Counted from the first letter of the stretch, positions 18,650 through 27,884 are shown. The stretch: 64,000 bases of DNA from Acetothermia bacterium UBA3571 (GCA_002375995.1 DFNI01000041.1:41031-105030), one strand, 5' to 3'. Made by a program: numbers and translations. The notes: generated by a model from the letters alone, not told the origin.

Positions 18650-20329
18650 ATGCCCGATAAGGTGGCTACGCGCGAGGTAAGGGCTCCACGGGGCACGAAG
18701 CTTAACTGTAAAGGGTGGCTGCAGGAAGCGGCCCTGAGGATGCTGATGAACAACCTGGATCCCGAAGTGGCGGGGGATCCGGCCAACTTGATCGTCTACG
18801 GCGGCACCGGCAAGGCCGCCCGCTCCTGGGAGGACTTCGACCTCATCGTCAAGGCCCTGAAGGACCTGGAAAACGACGAGACCCTACTGGTCCAGTCCGG
18901 GAGGGCGGTGGGGATCTTCAAGACCCACGAGGACGCCCCCAGGGTCCTCATCGTGAACGCTATGCTGGTTCCGGAGTGGGCCACGTGGGAGAAGTTCCGG
19001 GAGCTTGAGCGGTTGGGGCTCACCATGTACGGCCAGATGACGGCCGGTTCCTGGATCTACATCGGGACCCAGGGGATCCTGCAGGGGACCTACGAGACGC
19101 TTGCCGAGTGTGCCCGCCAGCACTTCGACGGAACCCTCCGGGGGAAGCTGGTCCTCACCGCAGGGCTCGGGGAGATGGGGGGAGCACAGCCTTTGGCCAT
19201 CACCATGAACGAGGGCGTGGGGATCATCGTGGAGATAAACCCCGAAAAGATACAACGGCGGTTGCAGTTCAAGCAGCTCGACACCTGGACCGACTCCCTG
19301 GATAAGGCCCTGGAGATCGCCCTGGAGCACAAAAAGAAGGGAGAGCCCATCTCGATTGGGCTTTTGGGGAACGCCGCCGATATCTACCCCGAGCTACTCC
19401 AGCGCGGGGTGATCCCGGACGTGGTGACGGACCAGACCGCGGCCCATGACGAGCTGAACGGCTACGTTCCCGGGGGGATGACCTACGAGGAGGCACTGAA
19501 GCTCAGGGAGGAGGACCCGGATAAGTACATCGAGCTCTCGTACGAGTCCATGGTGCGGCACTGTAGGGCCATGGCGGAGATGAAGGAGGCCGGGGCCATC
19601 GTCTTCGACTACGGGAACGCCCTGCGGGCCCAGGCGGAGAAGGGGGGGCTTCCCCACGAGGTGGCGTTCTCCTTCCCGGGGTTCGTGCAGGCATACATCC
19701 GGCCCATGTTCTGTGAGGGGAAGGGGCCGTTCCGGTGGGTGGCGTTGTCCGGTGATCCCGAGGACATCTACCGGACGGACCGGGCGATTTTGGAGCTTTT
19801 CCCGAAGGACGAGGCGCTTCGGCGCTGGATCGAGAAGGCAGAGGCCAAGGTGAAGTTCCAGGGGCTTCCGGCGCGGATCTGCTGGCTCGGGTACGGAGAG
19901 CGGGCCGAGGCCGGGCTTGCCTTCAATGAACTGGTGAGGAAGGGGGAGGTGAAGGCCCCCATCGTCATCGGCCGGGACCATTTGGACTCGGGTTCCGTAG
20001 CGTCTCCCTACCGGGAGACGGAGGGGATGCTAGACGGGTCCGATGCCATCGCGGACTGGCCGATCCTGAACGCCCTCCTCAACGCGGTGTGTGGGGCGAC
20101 GTGGGTATCGGTGCACCACGGCGGGGGTGTAGGGATCGGGAAGTCGATCCACGCGGGGATGGTGATCGTGGCGGACGGGACGAGGGAGGCGGACCGGCGC
20201 CTGGAACGGGTGCTGACGGCAGACCCGGGGATCGGGGTGGCCCGCCACGTCGACGCCGGCTACGAGAAGGCCATCCGGGTAGCTAGGGAACGCGGTGTGC
20301 GCGTTCCCAAACTGGAATACGGCGCGTGA
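18650..20329 (+). CDS. hutU: Urocanate hydratase
   Basis: A 559-residue NAD-containing urocanase, the second step of histidine breakdown (urocanate to imidazolonepropionate). Family segments are easy to read: [15 protein letters not shown], the Rossmann region [44 protein letters not shown], and the closing [18 protein letters not shown] and [10 protein letters not shown]. Length is normal. ATG 18650 follows AAGGAGGGGTGGGAC. No hutH, hutI or formiminoglutamate gene is in the window; instead a full Liv-type importer follows 66 nt later, which hints at uptake of histidine, urocanate or other amino acids. Confidence 0.96.
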   Translation: MPDKVATREVRAPRGTKLNCKGWLQEAALRMLMNNLDPEVAGDPANLIVYGGTGKAARSWEDFDLIVKALKDLENDETLLVQSGRAVGIFKTHEDAPRVLIVNAMLVPEWATWEKFRELERLGLTMYGQMTAGSWIYIGTQGILQGTYETLAECARQHFDGTLRGKLVLTAGLGEMGGAQPLAITMNEGVGIIVEINPEKIQRRLQFKQLDTWTDSLDKALEIALEHKKKGEPISIGLLGNAADIYPELLQRGVIPDVVTDQTAAHDELNGYVPGGMTYEEALKLREEDPDKYIELSYESMVRHCRAMAEMKEAGAIVFDYGNALRAQAEKGGLPHEVAFSFPGFVQAYIRPMFCEGKGPFRWVALSGDPEDIYRTDRAILELFPKDEALRRWIEKAEAKVKFQGLPARICWLGYGERAEAGLAFNELVRKGEVKAPIVIGRDHLDSGSVASPYRETEGMLDGSDAIADWPILNALLNAVCGATWVSVHHGGGVGIGKSIHAGMVIVADGTREADRRLERVLTADPGIGVARHVDAGYEKAIRVARERGVRVPKLEYGA

Positions 20330-20395
20330 GGAGGTGATACGCGGAAAAAGGATCCTTCGCGAGAACAACCCACAAGCCCAAAGAGGAGGTGTGTT

Positions 20396-21538
20396 ATGCG
20401 TAAGTTCACAATAGGTTTGATTCTTTTGGCGTCTGTTGGACTTTTCGCCGCCGCATCTGAGACGGTGAAGATCGGTTTCTTCTCCCCCTTGACGGGATTC
20501 GCGGCGGCCGACGGCCACGCCGCCTTGACCGGGGCCCAGATCGCGGTGGACTTCATCAACGCCGCCGGTGGCATCAACGGGAAGCCGGTGGAATTGGTTT
20601 TCTACGATGACGCCGCCAAGGCCGACCAGGCCTCGGCCATCGCCCGGAAGCTTATCGAGCAGGACCAGGTGGTCATCGCCGTCTCAGGCTCCTACAGCAC
20701 CGCCACCAGAGCCGCGGCCAAGATCTTCCAAGAAGCGGGTGTTCCCATGATCTCCGCCTACGCCATCCACCCCTCCATCATCGAGACCGGCCACCTCATC
20801 TTCCGGGTGGGGATGGGCGCTCCCGTGGAAGGGGTGGCCGGGGCGCACCTCGCGGTGGAGATCCTCGGCGCCAAAAGGATCGCCGTCCTCACCATGGACA
20901 ACGACTTCGGGGTCTCGCTTTCGGAATACTTCGTGAAGACGGCCGAGGAGCTCGGGGCCGAGATCGTGTTCGAAAAGAAGTTCCCCTTGGGGGAGCGGGA
21001 GTTCCGGGCCATGCTCGCACAGGTCAAGTTGAAGAACCCTGACCTCATCTGGGCCACCGGTTACTACGGTGAGGCGGCGGCCATCGTCTCCCAGGCCCGG
21101 GAGCTGGGGATCGAGGCCACCATCCTCGGCCAGGAGGGGTACGACTCCCCGAAGTTCATCGAGCTGGCGGGTGAGGCCGCTGAGGGCGTGATCATCGTCA
21201 CTGACTTGAACCGTGATTCCGACAGGGAGATCGTTCAGAAGTTCCTCGCAGAGTACGAGAAGCGCGCCGGGCACCCGGCGGACATGGTGGCGGCCTCCGC
21301 CTTCGATGCCATCAAGGTGGCGGCCTACGCCATCGCAGTGGCCGGGACCGATGCCGAGGCCATTGCCAAGGCCATCAACGACATCCGCCACATGTACGAC
21401 GTGGTAACTGGCCCCTTCTACGCCTTCCTGGGCCGGGAGGCCATCCGCCCGGTGGAGGTGCAGATCGTGAAGGAAGGTGCCTTCCGCTTCTTCCACACCT
21501 TCACCGAGCCGGAGATCATCATCCCGCCGGAACTTTGA
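20396..21538 (+). CDS. livJ: Branched-chain amino acid-type ABC substrate-binding protein
   Basis: 380 residues with a signal peptide (GLILLASVGLFAAAS). Type-I periplasmic binding fold of the LivJ family: VKIGFFSPLTG, AVDFINAAGGINGKPVEL and YDDAAKADQASAIARKL, then AVSGSYSTATRAAAKIFQEA with the substrate-carboxylate site. AGAGGAGGTG precedes ATG 20396. It heads livJHMGF. A large hairpin built of GTGACGCG repeats separates it from livH and probably keeps binding-protein expression above that of the permeases. Substrate is inferred to be an amino acid. Confidence 0.9.
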   Translation: MRKFTIGLILLASVGLFAAASETVKIGFFSPLTGFAAADGHAALTGAQIAVDFINAAGGINGKPVELVFYDDAAKADQASAIARKLIEQDQVVIAVSGSYSTATRAAAKIFQEAGVPMISAYAIHPSIIETGHLIFRVGMGAPVEGVAGAHLAVEILGAKRIAVLTMDNDFGVSLSEYFVKTAEELGAEIVFEKKFPLGEREFRAMLAQVKLKNPDLIWATGYYGEAAAIVSQARELGIEATILGQEGYDSPKFIELAGEAAEGVIIVTDLNRDSDREIVQKFLAEYEKRAGHPADMVAASAFDAIKVAAYAIAVAGTDAEAIAKAINDIRHMYDVVTGPFYAFLGREAIRPVEVQIVKEGAFRFFHTFTEPEIIIPPEL

Positions 21539-21549
21539 AGCGATGACGG

Positions 21550-21617
21550 GTGACGCGTAACGCGTGACGGGTAAAAGCCGTTTCTGAACGCGTGACGCGT
21601 CACCCGTTACGCGTCAC
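21550..21617. repeat. Long imperfect hairpin of GTGACGCGTAACG-type repeats between livJ and livH
   Basis: Arm 21550-21569 and arm 21598-21617 pair at 19 of 20 positions around a 28-nt loop; the flanks add further GTGACGCG units. There is no T-run, so it is more likely an mRNA-stabilising or dispersed palindromic element than a terminator. Confidence 0.7.
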
Positions 21618-21645
21618 GGATTCGGAAGGGGGGATCCCGTAGGCC

Positions 21646-22509
21646 ATGGAGTTCTTACAACAACTGGTCTTCGCGCTGGTTTTGGGATCGAGCTACGCCC
21701 TCATCGCCATCGGGCTCACCATGGTCTACGGGATCCTCAAGATCCTCCACGTGGCCCACGCGGGGATCTACACCCTGGGGGCCTATGTGGGGCTTCTAGT
21801 AGTCACCCACCTCACCTACAACTTCTGGGTCGCGCTGATTGCGGGCATGGTGGCCTCCGGCCTGGCCGGGGTCTTGATCTATCGAGGGGTCTACTACTAC
21901 ATCCTGCGGCGCTCCCGGATCGTGCCCCTGATCGTGAGCATCGGGATCTTCGCCGCCATGAACGAGTTCTACCGGCTCGTCTTCGGCCCCTATCAACATG
22001 CGTTTCCGGCGAAGCTCAAGTTTCCGTTGGTGATCACGCCCTATTTCGTCATCACGCCGAAACAGCTCCTCATCATCTTTCTTACGGCGGTTTTTTTGTT
22101 GGCCCTGTATTTCGTGTTCAACCGCACCAAGGTGGGGCTCGCCTGGCAGGCCTGCTCCCAGGATCTCGCCATGGCCGGGGCGGTGGGGGTGCCAGTGGAC
22201 CGGGCCGTGGCCTTGAACTTCCTCTTGGGTTCGGCCCTAGCCGGGGCTGCCGGAATCCTCATGGCCTTCTACCGCAACGAGGTCTACCCCACCATGGGCA
22301 ACGTGGTGGCCTACAAGGCCTTCGTGGTGGTGGTCCTGGGGGGATTCGGGAGCATCCGGGGAAGCGTGGTCGCGGGGTTGCTCTTGGCGTTGGTGGAGAC
22401 GTTCCTGGGGTCGTTGGAGTGGTTCGAGTTCCCCCGCGACGCCATCGCCTTTTTGCTCCTGATCTTCGTCCTCATGTTCCGGCCCAAAGGGCTCTTCGGG
22501 AGGCTGTGA
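21646..22509 (+). CDS. livH: Branched-chain amino acid ABC permease LivH
   Basis: A 287-residue permease with eight or so membrane helices. It shows the LivH pattern GLTMVYGILKILHVAHAGIY at the N-terminus and the coupling region VVVLGGFGSIRGSVVAGLLLA near the C-terminus. It pairs with livM, which starts one base after its stop. The start at ATG 21646 lies just past the repeat hairpin and has a GGAAGGGGGGA ribosome site. Confidence 0.92.
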   Translation: MEFLQQLVFALVLGSSYALIAIGLTMVYGILKILHVAHAGIYTLGAYVGLLVVTHLTYNFWVALIAGMVASGLAGVLIYRGVYYYILRRSRIVPLIVSIGIFAAMNEFYRLVFGPYQHAFPAKLKFPLVITPYFVITPKQLLIIFLTAVFLLALYFVFNRTKVGLAWQACSQDLAMAGAVGVPVDRAVALNFLLGSALAGAAGILMAFYRNEVYPTMGNVVAYKAFVVVVLGGFGSIRGSVVAGLLLALVETFLGSLEWFEFPRDAIAFLLLIFVLMFRPKGLFGRL

Positions 22510-22510
22510 G

Positions 22511-23422
22511 ATGACATTGGGGTATCTCCTCACCGTGGGGACGTTCACGGGGATCTTCATGATCCTCACCTTGAGCCTCAACATCCTCACCGGCTACGCC
22601 AAGCAGGTCTCGCTGGGGCACGCTGCTTTCTTCGGGATCGGGGCCTACGCCGCGGCGATCCTGGCCACGAAAGCCGGTTTGAGCTTCTGGGCCGCCCTTC
22701 CGTGTGTGGTGGTGATCACCACCGTGGTGGGGGTGTTCTTGGGCCTCCCCAGCCTCCGAGTCTCCCACGACTTCTTGGTCCTCTCCACCATCGGCCTCAA
22801 CTTCATCGTGGGGGCGGTGTTCAAGTATTTCCCCTTCTTCGGTGGTTCCATGGGGATCGTCAACATCCCCAGCCCCACCTTCTTCGGGAAGCCCCTGGGC
22901 ACCGCCGGCTACTTCGGACTCACGCTCGTTTTCGTGGTCCTCGCCATCCTAACGAGCCTCTACTTCTCCCGCACCTGGGGGAGGTTGGCCATGGAGGCCG
23001 CCGGCGAGGACGAGACGGCGGCCAAGGCCATGGGGATAAACGTGGCCAAGTTCAAGATCTACGCCTTCGCCATAAGCTCCGCCTACGCCGGGATCGCGGG
23101 GGCCCTATGGGCCCATTACGTGGGTTCCGTCTTTCCAGAAAATTTCGGGTTCGACCGCTCCATCGACATCCTGGCCATGTTGGTGCTCGGGGGCCTGGGG
23201 ACCATCCGGGGGGCGATATTCGGTGCGTTCCTGTTGCAGGTCCTGCCGGAGGCGTTGCGGGTCATCCAGGACTACCGAATGTTCATCTCGGGGGCGGTGC
23301 TGGCCATAATGATGGTGTTCCAGCCCATGGGCCTTCTGGGGAAGGGGAGCATCCTCCATGTGGGGGTACAGCGGGCATGGAAGGCGGTTAGGTATGGGGT
23401 CGGAAGGGCTCCTGGTAACTGA
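22511..23422 (+). CDS. livM: Branched-chain amino acid ABC permease LivM
   Basis: A 303-residue permease. LivM features: LNILTGYAKQVSLGHAAFFG, then ETAAKAMGINVAKFKIYAFA, and LVLGGLGTIRGAIFGAFLL in the coupling loop. Its last 29 nt overlap the livG start, so the ATPase is translationally coupled. N-terminal ATG 22511 follows the livH stop by one base. Confidence 0.92.
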   Translation: MTLGYLLTVGTFTGIFMILTLSLNILTGYAKQVSLGHAAFFGIGAYAAAILATKAGLSFWAALPCVVVITTVVGVFLGLPSLRVSHDFLVLSTIGLNFIVGAVFKYFPFFGGSMGIVNIPSPTFFGKPLGTAGYFGLTLVFVVLAILTSLYFSRTWGRLAMEAAGEDETAAKAMGINVAKFKIYAFAISSAYAGIAGALWAHYVGSVFPENFGFDRSIDILAMLVLGGLGTIRGAIFGAFLLQVLPEALRVIQDYRMFISGAVLAIMMVFQPMGLLGKGSILHVGVQRAWKAVRYGVGRAPGN

Positions 23423-24149
23423 AAAACTCACCAAGGACTTCGGGGGCCTCCGCGCGGTGGACCACGTGGACCTTACGGTCCGCCGGGGCGAGATCCACGG
23501 GATCATCGGGCCCAACGGTGCTGGCAAGACCACGCTCTTCAACCTGATCACCGGGTACCTTCGCCCCACGGAGGGGAAGGTCACCTTCAAAGGGAGGCGG
23601 ATCGACGGCTTCCCGCCGCATCGGATCGTTTACCTAGGCATCGCCCGCACCTTCCAGATCGTGCGCCCGTTCACGGAGCTTTCAGTGTTGGAAAACGTGT
23701 TGGTGGCATGGGGACACCGCCACTACGGAGGCCTCGGTCCCTTCCTCCCCTACGCCTCCGAGCGGCAGCATGCCATGGAGATCCTGGAGGAAGTGGGGCT
23801 CGCGGACCGGGCGCACCTCCCGGCGGGAACGCTTCCCATCGGACACCAACGGAGGCTGGAGATCGCCCGGGCAATGGCGTTGGAGCCGGAGTTGATGCTT
23901 TTGGACGAGCCCGCCGCCGGGTTAACCGAGGAGGAGATCGGGGGCCTCAAGGAACTGGTGCGCCGGATCGTGGAGGGGGGGATCACCGTGGTCCTGGTGG
24001 AGCACCGCATGACCTTCGTGATGGACATCTGCGAGATCATCACCGTGCTGGATCACGGGCGGGTTATCGCCGAGGGAACGCCCGAGGAGGTAGCCCACGA
24101 TCCCGCGGTGATCGAGGCTTATTTGGGGAGCGCCGATGCTGCACGTTGA
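23394..24149 (+). CDS. livG: Branched-chain amino acid ABC ATPase LivG
   Basis: A 251-residue ATPase. Walker A is GPNGAGKTT, the Q-loop region GIARTFQIVRPF, the signature is degenerate (LPIGHQRRLEIARAMA instead of LSGGQ), and Walker B is LMLLDEPAAGL, followed by the switch histidine in VLVEHRM. The GHQRR signature is usual for LivG. ATG 23394 is chosen because the protein then begins at the conserved LLVTEKLTKDFGG; an in-frame ATG at 23358 would extend deep into livM. It overlaps livF by 14 nt. Confidence 0.92.
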   Translation: MGSEGLLVTEKLTKDFGGLRAVDHVDLTVRRGEIHGIIGPNGAGKTTLFNLITGYLRPTEGKVTFKGRRIDGFPPHRIVYLGIARTFQIVRPFTELSVLENVLVAWGHRHYGGLGPFLPYASERQHAMEILEEVGLADRAHLPAGTLPIGHQRRLEIARAMALEPELMLLDEPAAGLTEEEIGGLKELVRRIVEGGITVVLVEHRMTFVMDICEIITVLDHGRVIAEGTPEEVAHDPAVIEAYLGSADAAR

Positions 24150-24843
24150 GGCCCTGCGGGTGGCGTACGGGAAGATCACCGCGTTGGACGGGGTTTCCCT
24201 GGAGGTGGGGGAGCGGGAGCTGGTGGCGGTGATCGGGGCCAACGGGGCGGGCAAGTCCTCGCTCCTTTCTGCCCTCATGGGATTGGTGGAGCCCAGGGGC
24301 GGGAGGATCTCCTTTTCGGGTAGGGACGTGACCCGCCTTCCCTCCTGGGCCCGGGTGCGGTTGGGGATCGCATTGGTCCCCGAGGGCGGGCGGGTGTTCC
24401 CCGACCTTTCGGTGGAGCGGAACCTCCAGCTCGGGGGGTTCGCGCTGCGGCGGCGGGAAGCGATCCGGGAGAACCTGGAGCTGGTGTACGCCCTCTTTCC
24501 CGTGCTGCGAGAAAGGCTCAGGCAGCGGGCGGGGACCCTATCCGGTGGGGAGCGGCAGATGCTCGCCATCGGCCGGGCCCTCATGGCCTCACCCAAGTTG
24601 CTGTTGGTGGACGAGGTCTCCATGGGGCTCATGCCCAAGCTCATCCCGGAGATCCTGGGGACGTTCGTGCGGTTGCGGGAAGAGCGCGGGATGGGCGTTC
24701 TTCTGGCGGAACAGAACGCCAAGGAAGCCCTCCAGGTGGTGGACCGGGGGTATGTCCTCAAGAACGGGCGCATCGCCCTGGAGGGGACGGCGGCGGAGCT
24801 CCGGGAAAACGCCGAGGTGAAGGCCGCCTATTTGGGGTTGTGA
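24136..24843 (+). CDS. livF: Branched-chain amino acid ABC ATPase LivF
   Basis: A 235-residue ATPase with Walker A GANGAGKSS, the LivF-type ALVPEGGRVFPDLSVERNL, signature LSGGERQMLAIGRALM, Walker B LLLVDEVSMGL and H-loop region VLLAEQNAKEAL. It closes the livJHMGF operon. The spacer beyond it (24844-25237) carries a small frameshifted minus-strand gene and no clear terminator. Confidence 0.93.
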   Translation: MLHVEALRVAYGKITALDGVSLEVGERELVAVIGANGAGKSSLLSALMGLVEPRGGRISFSGRDVTRLPSWARVRLGIALVPEGGRVFPDLSVERNLQLGGFALRRREAIRENLELVYALFPVLRERLRQRAGTLSGGERQMLAIGRALMASPKLLLVDEVSMGLMPKLIPEILGTFVRLREERGMGVLLAEQNAKEALQVVDRGYVLKNGRIALEGTAAELRENAEVKAAYLGL

Positions 24844-24854
24844 CGTAAGTCCCG

Positions 24855-25024
24855 CTATTCCTCTTTGAGCTTGTAGTTCATGTGGTAATCGCGCAACAGC
24901 TCCTCGATCTTGTGCTTTTTTCTCTTTCGTCCCTCTTCCCCAGCGAAATAACTTTCCCAAAGGCGGCGGACCTCGGGGGCAGTTCCAGTTCGGGGAGAAC
25001 CTCTCGGACCTCATCCCAATCCAA
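24855..25024 (-). pseudogene. Small helical protein gene interrupted by a one-base frameshift
   Basis: TTG 25024 follows AAAGGAGAAACCACG and opens a frame reading LDWDEVREVLPELELPP. At a run of five C residues near 24978 the sensible reading shifts: with one more C it continues EVRRLWESYFAGEEGRKRK and on to ELLRDYHMNYKLKEE and a TAG stop at 24855. The joined product would be about 56 charged residues with no known domain. The total length (170 nt) is one base short of whole codons. It may be a true decay event or a sequencing error in the C-run. No other gene is seen in 25025-25237. Confidence 0.45.
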
Positions 25025-25237
25025 CGTGGTTTCTCCTTTCTTGTTGGATTCACTCCGAGAAGGAACCCACCGGTGGCCGCTTGGTCAACCCCTCGCATCT
25101 CGGCTCAGTTACCCAAGGCCCTTCAGCTCGCGGCCGCCAGATTTACACCACTACCTGGGACTCTACTGAAATCCTCTGAAAATTTCGAAGGCAAAAATCG
25201 CATAGAAAACCCAAAGACTGGGGTAAACTATGCCGCT

Positions 25238-26041
25238 ATGGACGTGGAAAAAGCTTCTGCGGCAAAAAAGGTAAAAATCACCGCGGACAAGACCCTGATG
25301 GTTCTTTCGGGAAAAGGGGGAGTGGGGAAGAGCACGGTGGCGGTCAACCTGGCCGTCGCCCTGGCGGAATCGTTGGGCCCGGTGGGGCTTTTGGACGCTG
25401 ACCTTCACGGCCCCAATGTCCCCAAGCTCCTAGGGGTAGAACATGTCCGCCCGGAGGTCCGCGACGGAAAGCTCATCCCGGTGGAGACCCCCTACCGGGT
25501 TAAGGTGGTCTCCATGGGGTTCCTCCTGCCCCAGCGCGATTCCCCCCTCATCTGGCGAGGGCCCCTCAAGATGAAGGCGATCCAGCAGCTCTTCGATCAA
25601 GTGAAATGGGGGAAGCTCGATCTTTTGGTGGTGGACCTTCCCCCCGGCACCGGGGACGAGCCCCTCTCGGTGGCCCAGATCCTGGGCGGGGCCGACGGGG
25701 CCCTCATCGTCACCACCCCCCAGGAGCTCGCGCGCCTGGACGCGTCCAAGGCCATCTCCTTCGCTCGAAAGGTGGGGGCCAAGCGCATCGGAGTGGTGGA
25801 GAATATGTCCTACCTCACCTGCCCCCACTGCGGAAAGGAGATAGACCTTTTCGGGAAGGGTGGCGGGAGGAAACTCGCGGAGGAAATGGGGGTCGAGTTC
25901 CTCGGAAGCCTCCCCTTCGTCCCCGCGGTGATCGGCGCCGGGGACAGGGGCATCCCCGCCGCTTCCTTGGAGGAGGTAAGGGAACCGTTCGTGGAGCTTG
26001 CCCTCCAGGTGTGGGAATGGCTCAACCGGGAACCAGCGTAG
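25238..26041 (+). CDS. mrp: Mrp/NBP35-type Fe-S cluster carrier ATPase
   Basis: A 267-residue P-loop protein of the MinD/Mrp family. Deviant Walker A is LSGKGGVGKSTVAVNLA, followed by LLDADLHGPNVPKLLG, LLVVDLPPGTGDEPLS and the carrier cysteine pair in YLTCPHCGKEIDLFG. Mrp proteins bind and pass on [4Fe-4S] clusters. No N-terminal DUF59 domain is present. ATG 25238 is preferred over the in-frame start at 25073, since the residues between are unlike the family; a TAAACT box ends 8 nt before the ATG, so it may be leaderless. Confidence 0.92.
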   Translation: MDVEKASAAKKVKITADKTLMVLSGKGGVGKSTVAVNLAVALAESLGPVGLLDADLHGPNVPKLLGVEHVRPEVRDGKLIPVETPYRVKVVSMGFLLPQRDSPLIWRGPLKMKAIQQLFDQVKWGKLDLLVVDLPPGTGDEPLSVAQILGGADGALIVTTPQELARLDASKAISFARKVGAKRIGVVENMSYLTCPHCGKEIDLFGKGGGRKLAEEMGVEFLGSLPFVPAVIGAGDRGIPAASLEEVREPFVELALQVWEWLNREPA

Positions 26042-26077
26042 CTGTCCGGAAAAACCGGGGAAGCGGCTCCCCTGGGA

Positions 26078-26295
26078 TCAAGCGAGGTAGGCCGCCAATG
26101 CCAGCAGCCCGTGGGCCGTGGCCACTAAGAGCGCCGTCCGGCCGAGGCCCTTGTGCCACCTGAACTTCCAGGGCCTGCGGCCGAACCGCATCACCCGAAG
26201 GTCGCCGCCACCAGGGCGTAGGTAGCGATTCCGAGCCAAAAGAGCAGGGGATAGCCCAGAAGCTCCGTATAGGCCCACTCCGCCAGGGTGGTCAC
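26078..26295 (-). pseudogene. Two-helix membrane protein (cytochrome b-like), split by an apparent one-base frameshift
   Basis: Two tiny overlapping frames lie directly behind the DOMON gene. The first (GTG 26295 to stop 26191) is one hydrophobic helix, YPLLFWLGIATYALVAATFG. The second (ATG 26191 to stop 26078) reads RRPWKFRWHKGLGRTALLVA and then AHGLLALAAYLA. One extra G before the first stop would join them into a 72-residue protein. The R-x-x-H-x-x-LG...AHG spacing resembles the haem-ligating helices of ferric-reductase or b561-like membrane proteins. Together with the DOMON protein upstream this suggests a small redox pair. Alternatively these are two genuine small proteins with an ATGA overlap. 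Confidence 0.5.
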
Positions 26296-26298
26296 GGG

Positions 26299-27194
26299 TC
26301 AGTCCAAGTCGATCTCCGCTTGCCCCCGGGCGGTGTGGCGCCGGAAGCCGTCGGAGCTCCGGTGGTAGGCCAGGATCACGGTGTAGGATTTCCCCCGCTC
26401 CAGGACCTTGTCCTGGGGATCGCCGCTGTTCAAGGGAATCGCGAACTCCACCGTGGTGCCCCCTCCCGCCTCGGTGCCCGCGGAGAGGAGGATGTGGGGG
26501 ACGAAGTCCCTCCCGTGGCTTGTGGGGCCGGTCCCATAGTGGTCCTCCACTGAGACCTCGCCGCCCGTCACCCAAGCGAAGACGATGTTCGCCCCCTCCA
26601 TCCGGTCATCCGGTATTCGGGATCGAAGCCCACCGCCACCCACCCGGTCCCCGGGGAAACGAGGGCCCCGAAGAGGAGGACGGTGCCGTTCATCCAGTGA
26701 AACTCCACCCCCGCGGCCGCGGCCGCGTGGGGGTATTCCCCCTCGCTCACCGCCCCGTCCACGGCGGGGATGGCCCCCACCAGGGGAACGAGGAAATCCT
26801 CCTGGACGACCTCCTCACCGGAGAAGACCATGCCCCAAATGACCGGCAGCGAGATGAGCTCGTCCCCGCGGGTCGCCCTGAGGGCGAACTCCGCCACCAC
26901 GGTATTCGCCTCGCCGATCAGGTGGAGGTTGAGTTTCCCCACCGAGATGGGGTCGATCTCCCCGAAGAGCGCCGCCCACGGCGCGGTAAGATCCTCCTGG
27001 AAAAAGCCCCGAAGCGGGGTCCCGGCGAAGAAAGACTCGGCCCCCGCGGCGTAACCACCCGCGAGGGCCGCGACGTCCTCGGCCAAGAAGGCACGGATCC
27101 GCGCGAAAACGAGCTCCTCCAGGCCTTCCAGGGACGATCCGAACGCCGATAACCCCACCGTCAACGCGAACAATGCTGCCACGAGCCTCTTCAT
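26299..27194 (-). pseudogene. Secreted DOMON-domain protein with an apparent one-base frameshift
   Basis: ATG 27194 begins a signal peptide (LVAALFALTVGLSAFGSS). Residues ~30-130 are an unrecognised secreted domain. After PAVDGAVSEGEYPH a DOMON-like sandwich begins (VEFHWMNGTVLLFGALVSPG, then WVAVGFDPEYRM). The frame then breaks near 26600; in the next frame the domain continues MEGANIVFAWVTGGEVSVED and so on to GGGTTVEFAIPLNSGD, where the C-terminal DOMON strands should be. One missing C in ACCGG would explain it. DOMON domains bind haem or sugar and often partner b-type membrane cytochromes, which fits the two-helix protein downstream. The frame error may be sequencing. Confidence 0.6.
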
Positions 27195-27227
27195 TCGTTT
27201 CCTCCTCTGTCGGAGCGTATCAAGGGA

Positions 27228-27791
27228 TCAGATCTTTCCAACCAAATCCAGCGAGGGCTTGAGGGTCTCCTTTCCGGGTTCCCATGAAGCGGGGCACACC
27301 TCGCCCGGATGCTCGGAGACGTACTTTGACGCCTGGAGCTTGCGGATGATCTCCCGGGCGGAGCGGCCGATGGAGTTGTCGTGGATCTCCATAGCCCGGA
27401 GCACGCCCTCGGGGTCCACGATGAAGGTGGCCCTGAGGGAGACCCCTTCGGCGGGGATGTAGGTGCCGAAGGCGCGGCAGGCGACCCCGGCGGGGTCGGC
27501 ACCCATGGGGAAGCGGATCTTCTTGATGGCGGGAGAGGTGTCGTGCCAGGCCTTATGGACGTAGGCGGTGTCGGTGCTCACTGAAATCACCTCCGCCCCG
27601 AGCTCCCGGAGTTCGTCGTAATGATCCGCGAGCTCCTCGAGCTCTGTGGGACAAACGAAGGTAAAGTCGGCGGGGTAGAAGGCGACGACGAGCCACTTGC
27701 CGCGGAAATCCGAGAGTTTCACCTGTTTTATTTCCCCCTCGTGATATGCCTGGAGGGAGATATCCGGGATCTTTTCTCCTATGCGCACCAT
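27228..27791 (-). CDS. 2-Cys peroxiredoxin, AhpC/Prx1 type
   Basis: A 187-residue thiol peroxidase. Peroxidatic Cys47 lies in FYPADFTFVCPTEL and the resolving Cys166 in GEVCPASW, so it is a typical 2-Cys enzyme reducing H2O2 and organic peroxides. ATG 27791 follows AAAGGAGGCCGAG; an in-frame start at 27827 would add 12 unlike residues. No reductase (AhpF) gene is near, so thioredoxin-type electron supply is likely. It lies upstream of the DOMON gene on the same strand, separated by 33 nt. Confidence 0.92.
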   Translation of the reverse strand: MVRIGEKIPDISLQAYHEGEIKQVKLSDFRGKWLVVAFYPADFTFVCPTELEELADHYDELRELGAEVISVSTDTAYVHKAWHDTSPAIKKIRFPMGADPAGVACRAFGTYIPAEGVSLRATFIVDPEGVLRAMEIHDNSIGRSAREIIRKLQASKYVSEHPGEVCPASWEPGKETLKPSLDLVGKI

Positions 27792-27884
27792 CTCGGCCTC
27801 CTTTGAAAATGCAAATATTTCGCACAATCATTTTAGGGTACCTCGCCCTCCCCGTCAACCCCATGCCGCCGCTCGACCATCCGA

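Noticed and set aside
26078..26575. 165-residue continuous frame as one gene
   Set aside because: Only its last 37 residues are protein-like; the first part is the wrong frame of the DOMON gene.
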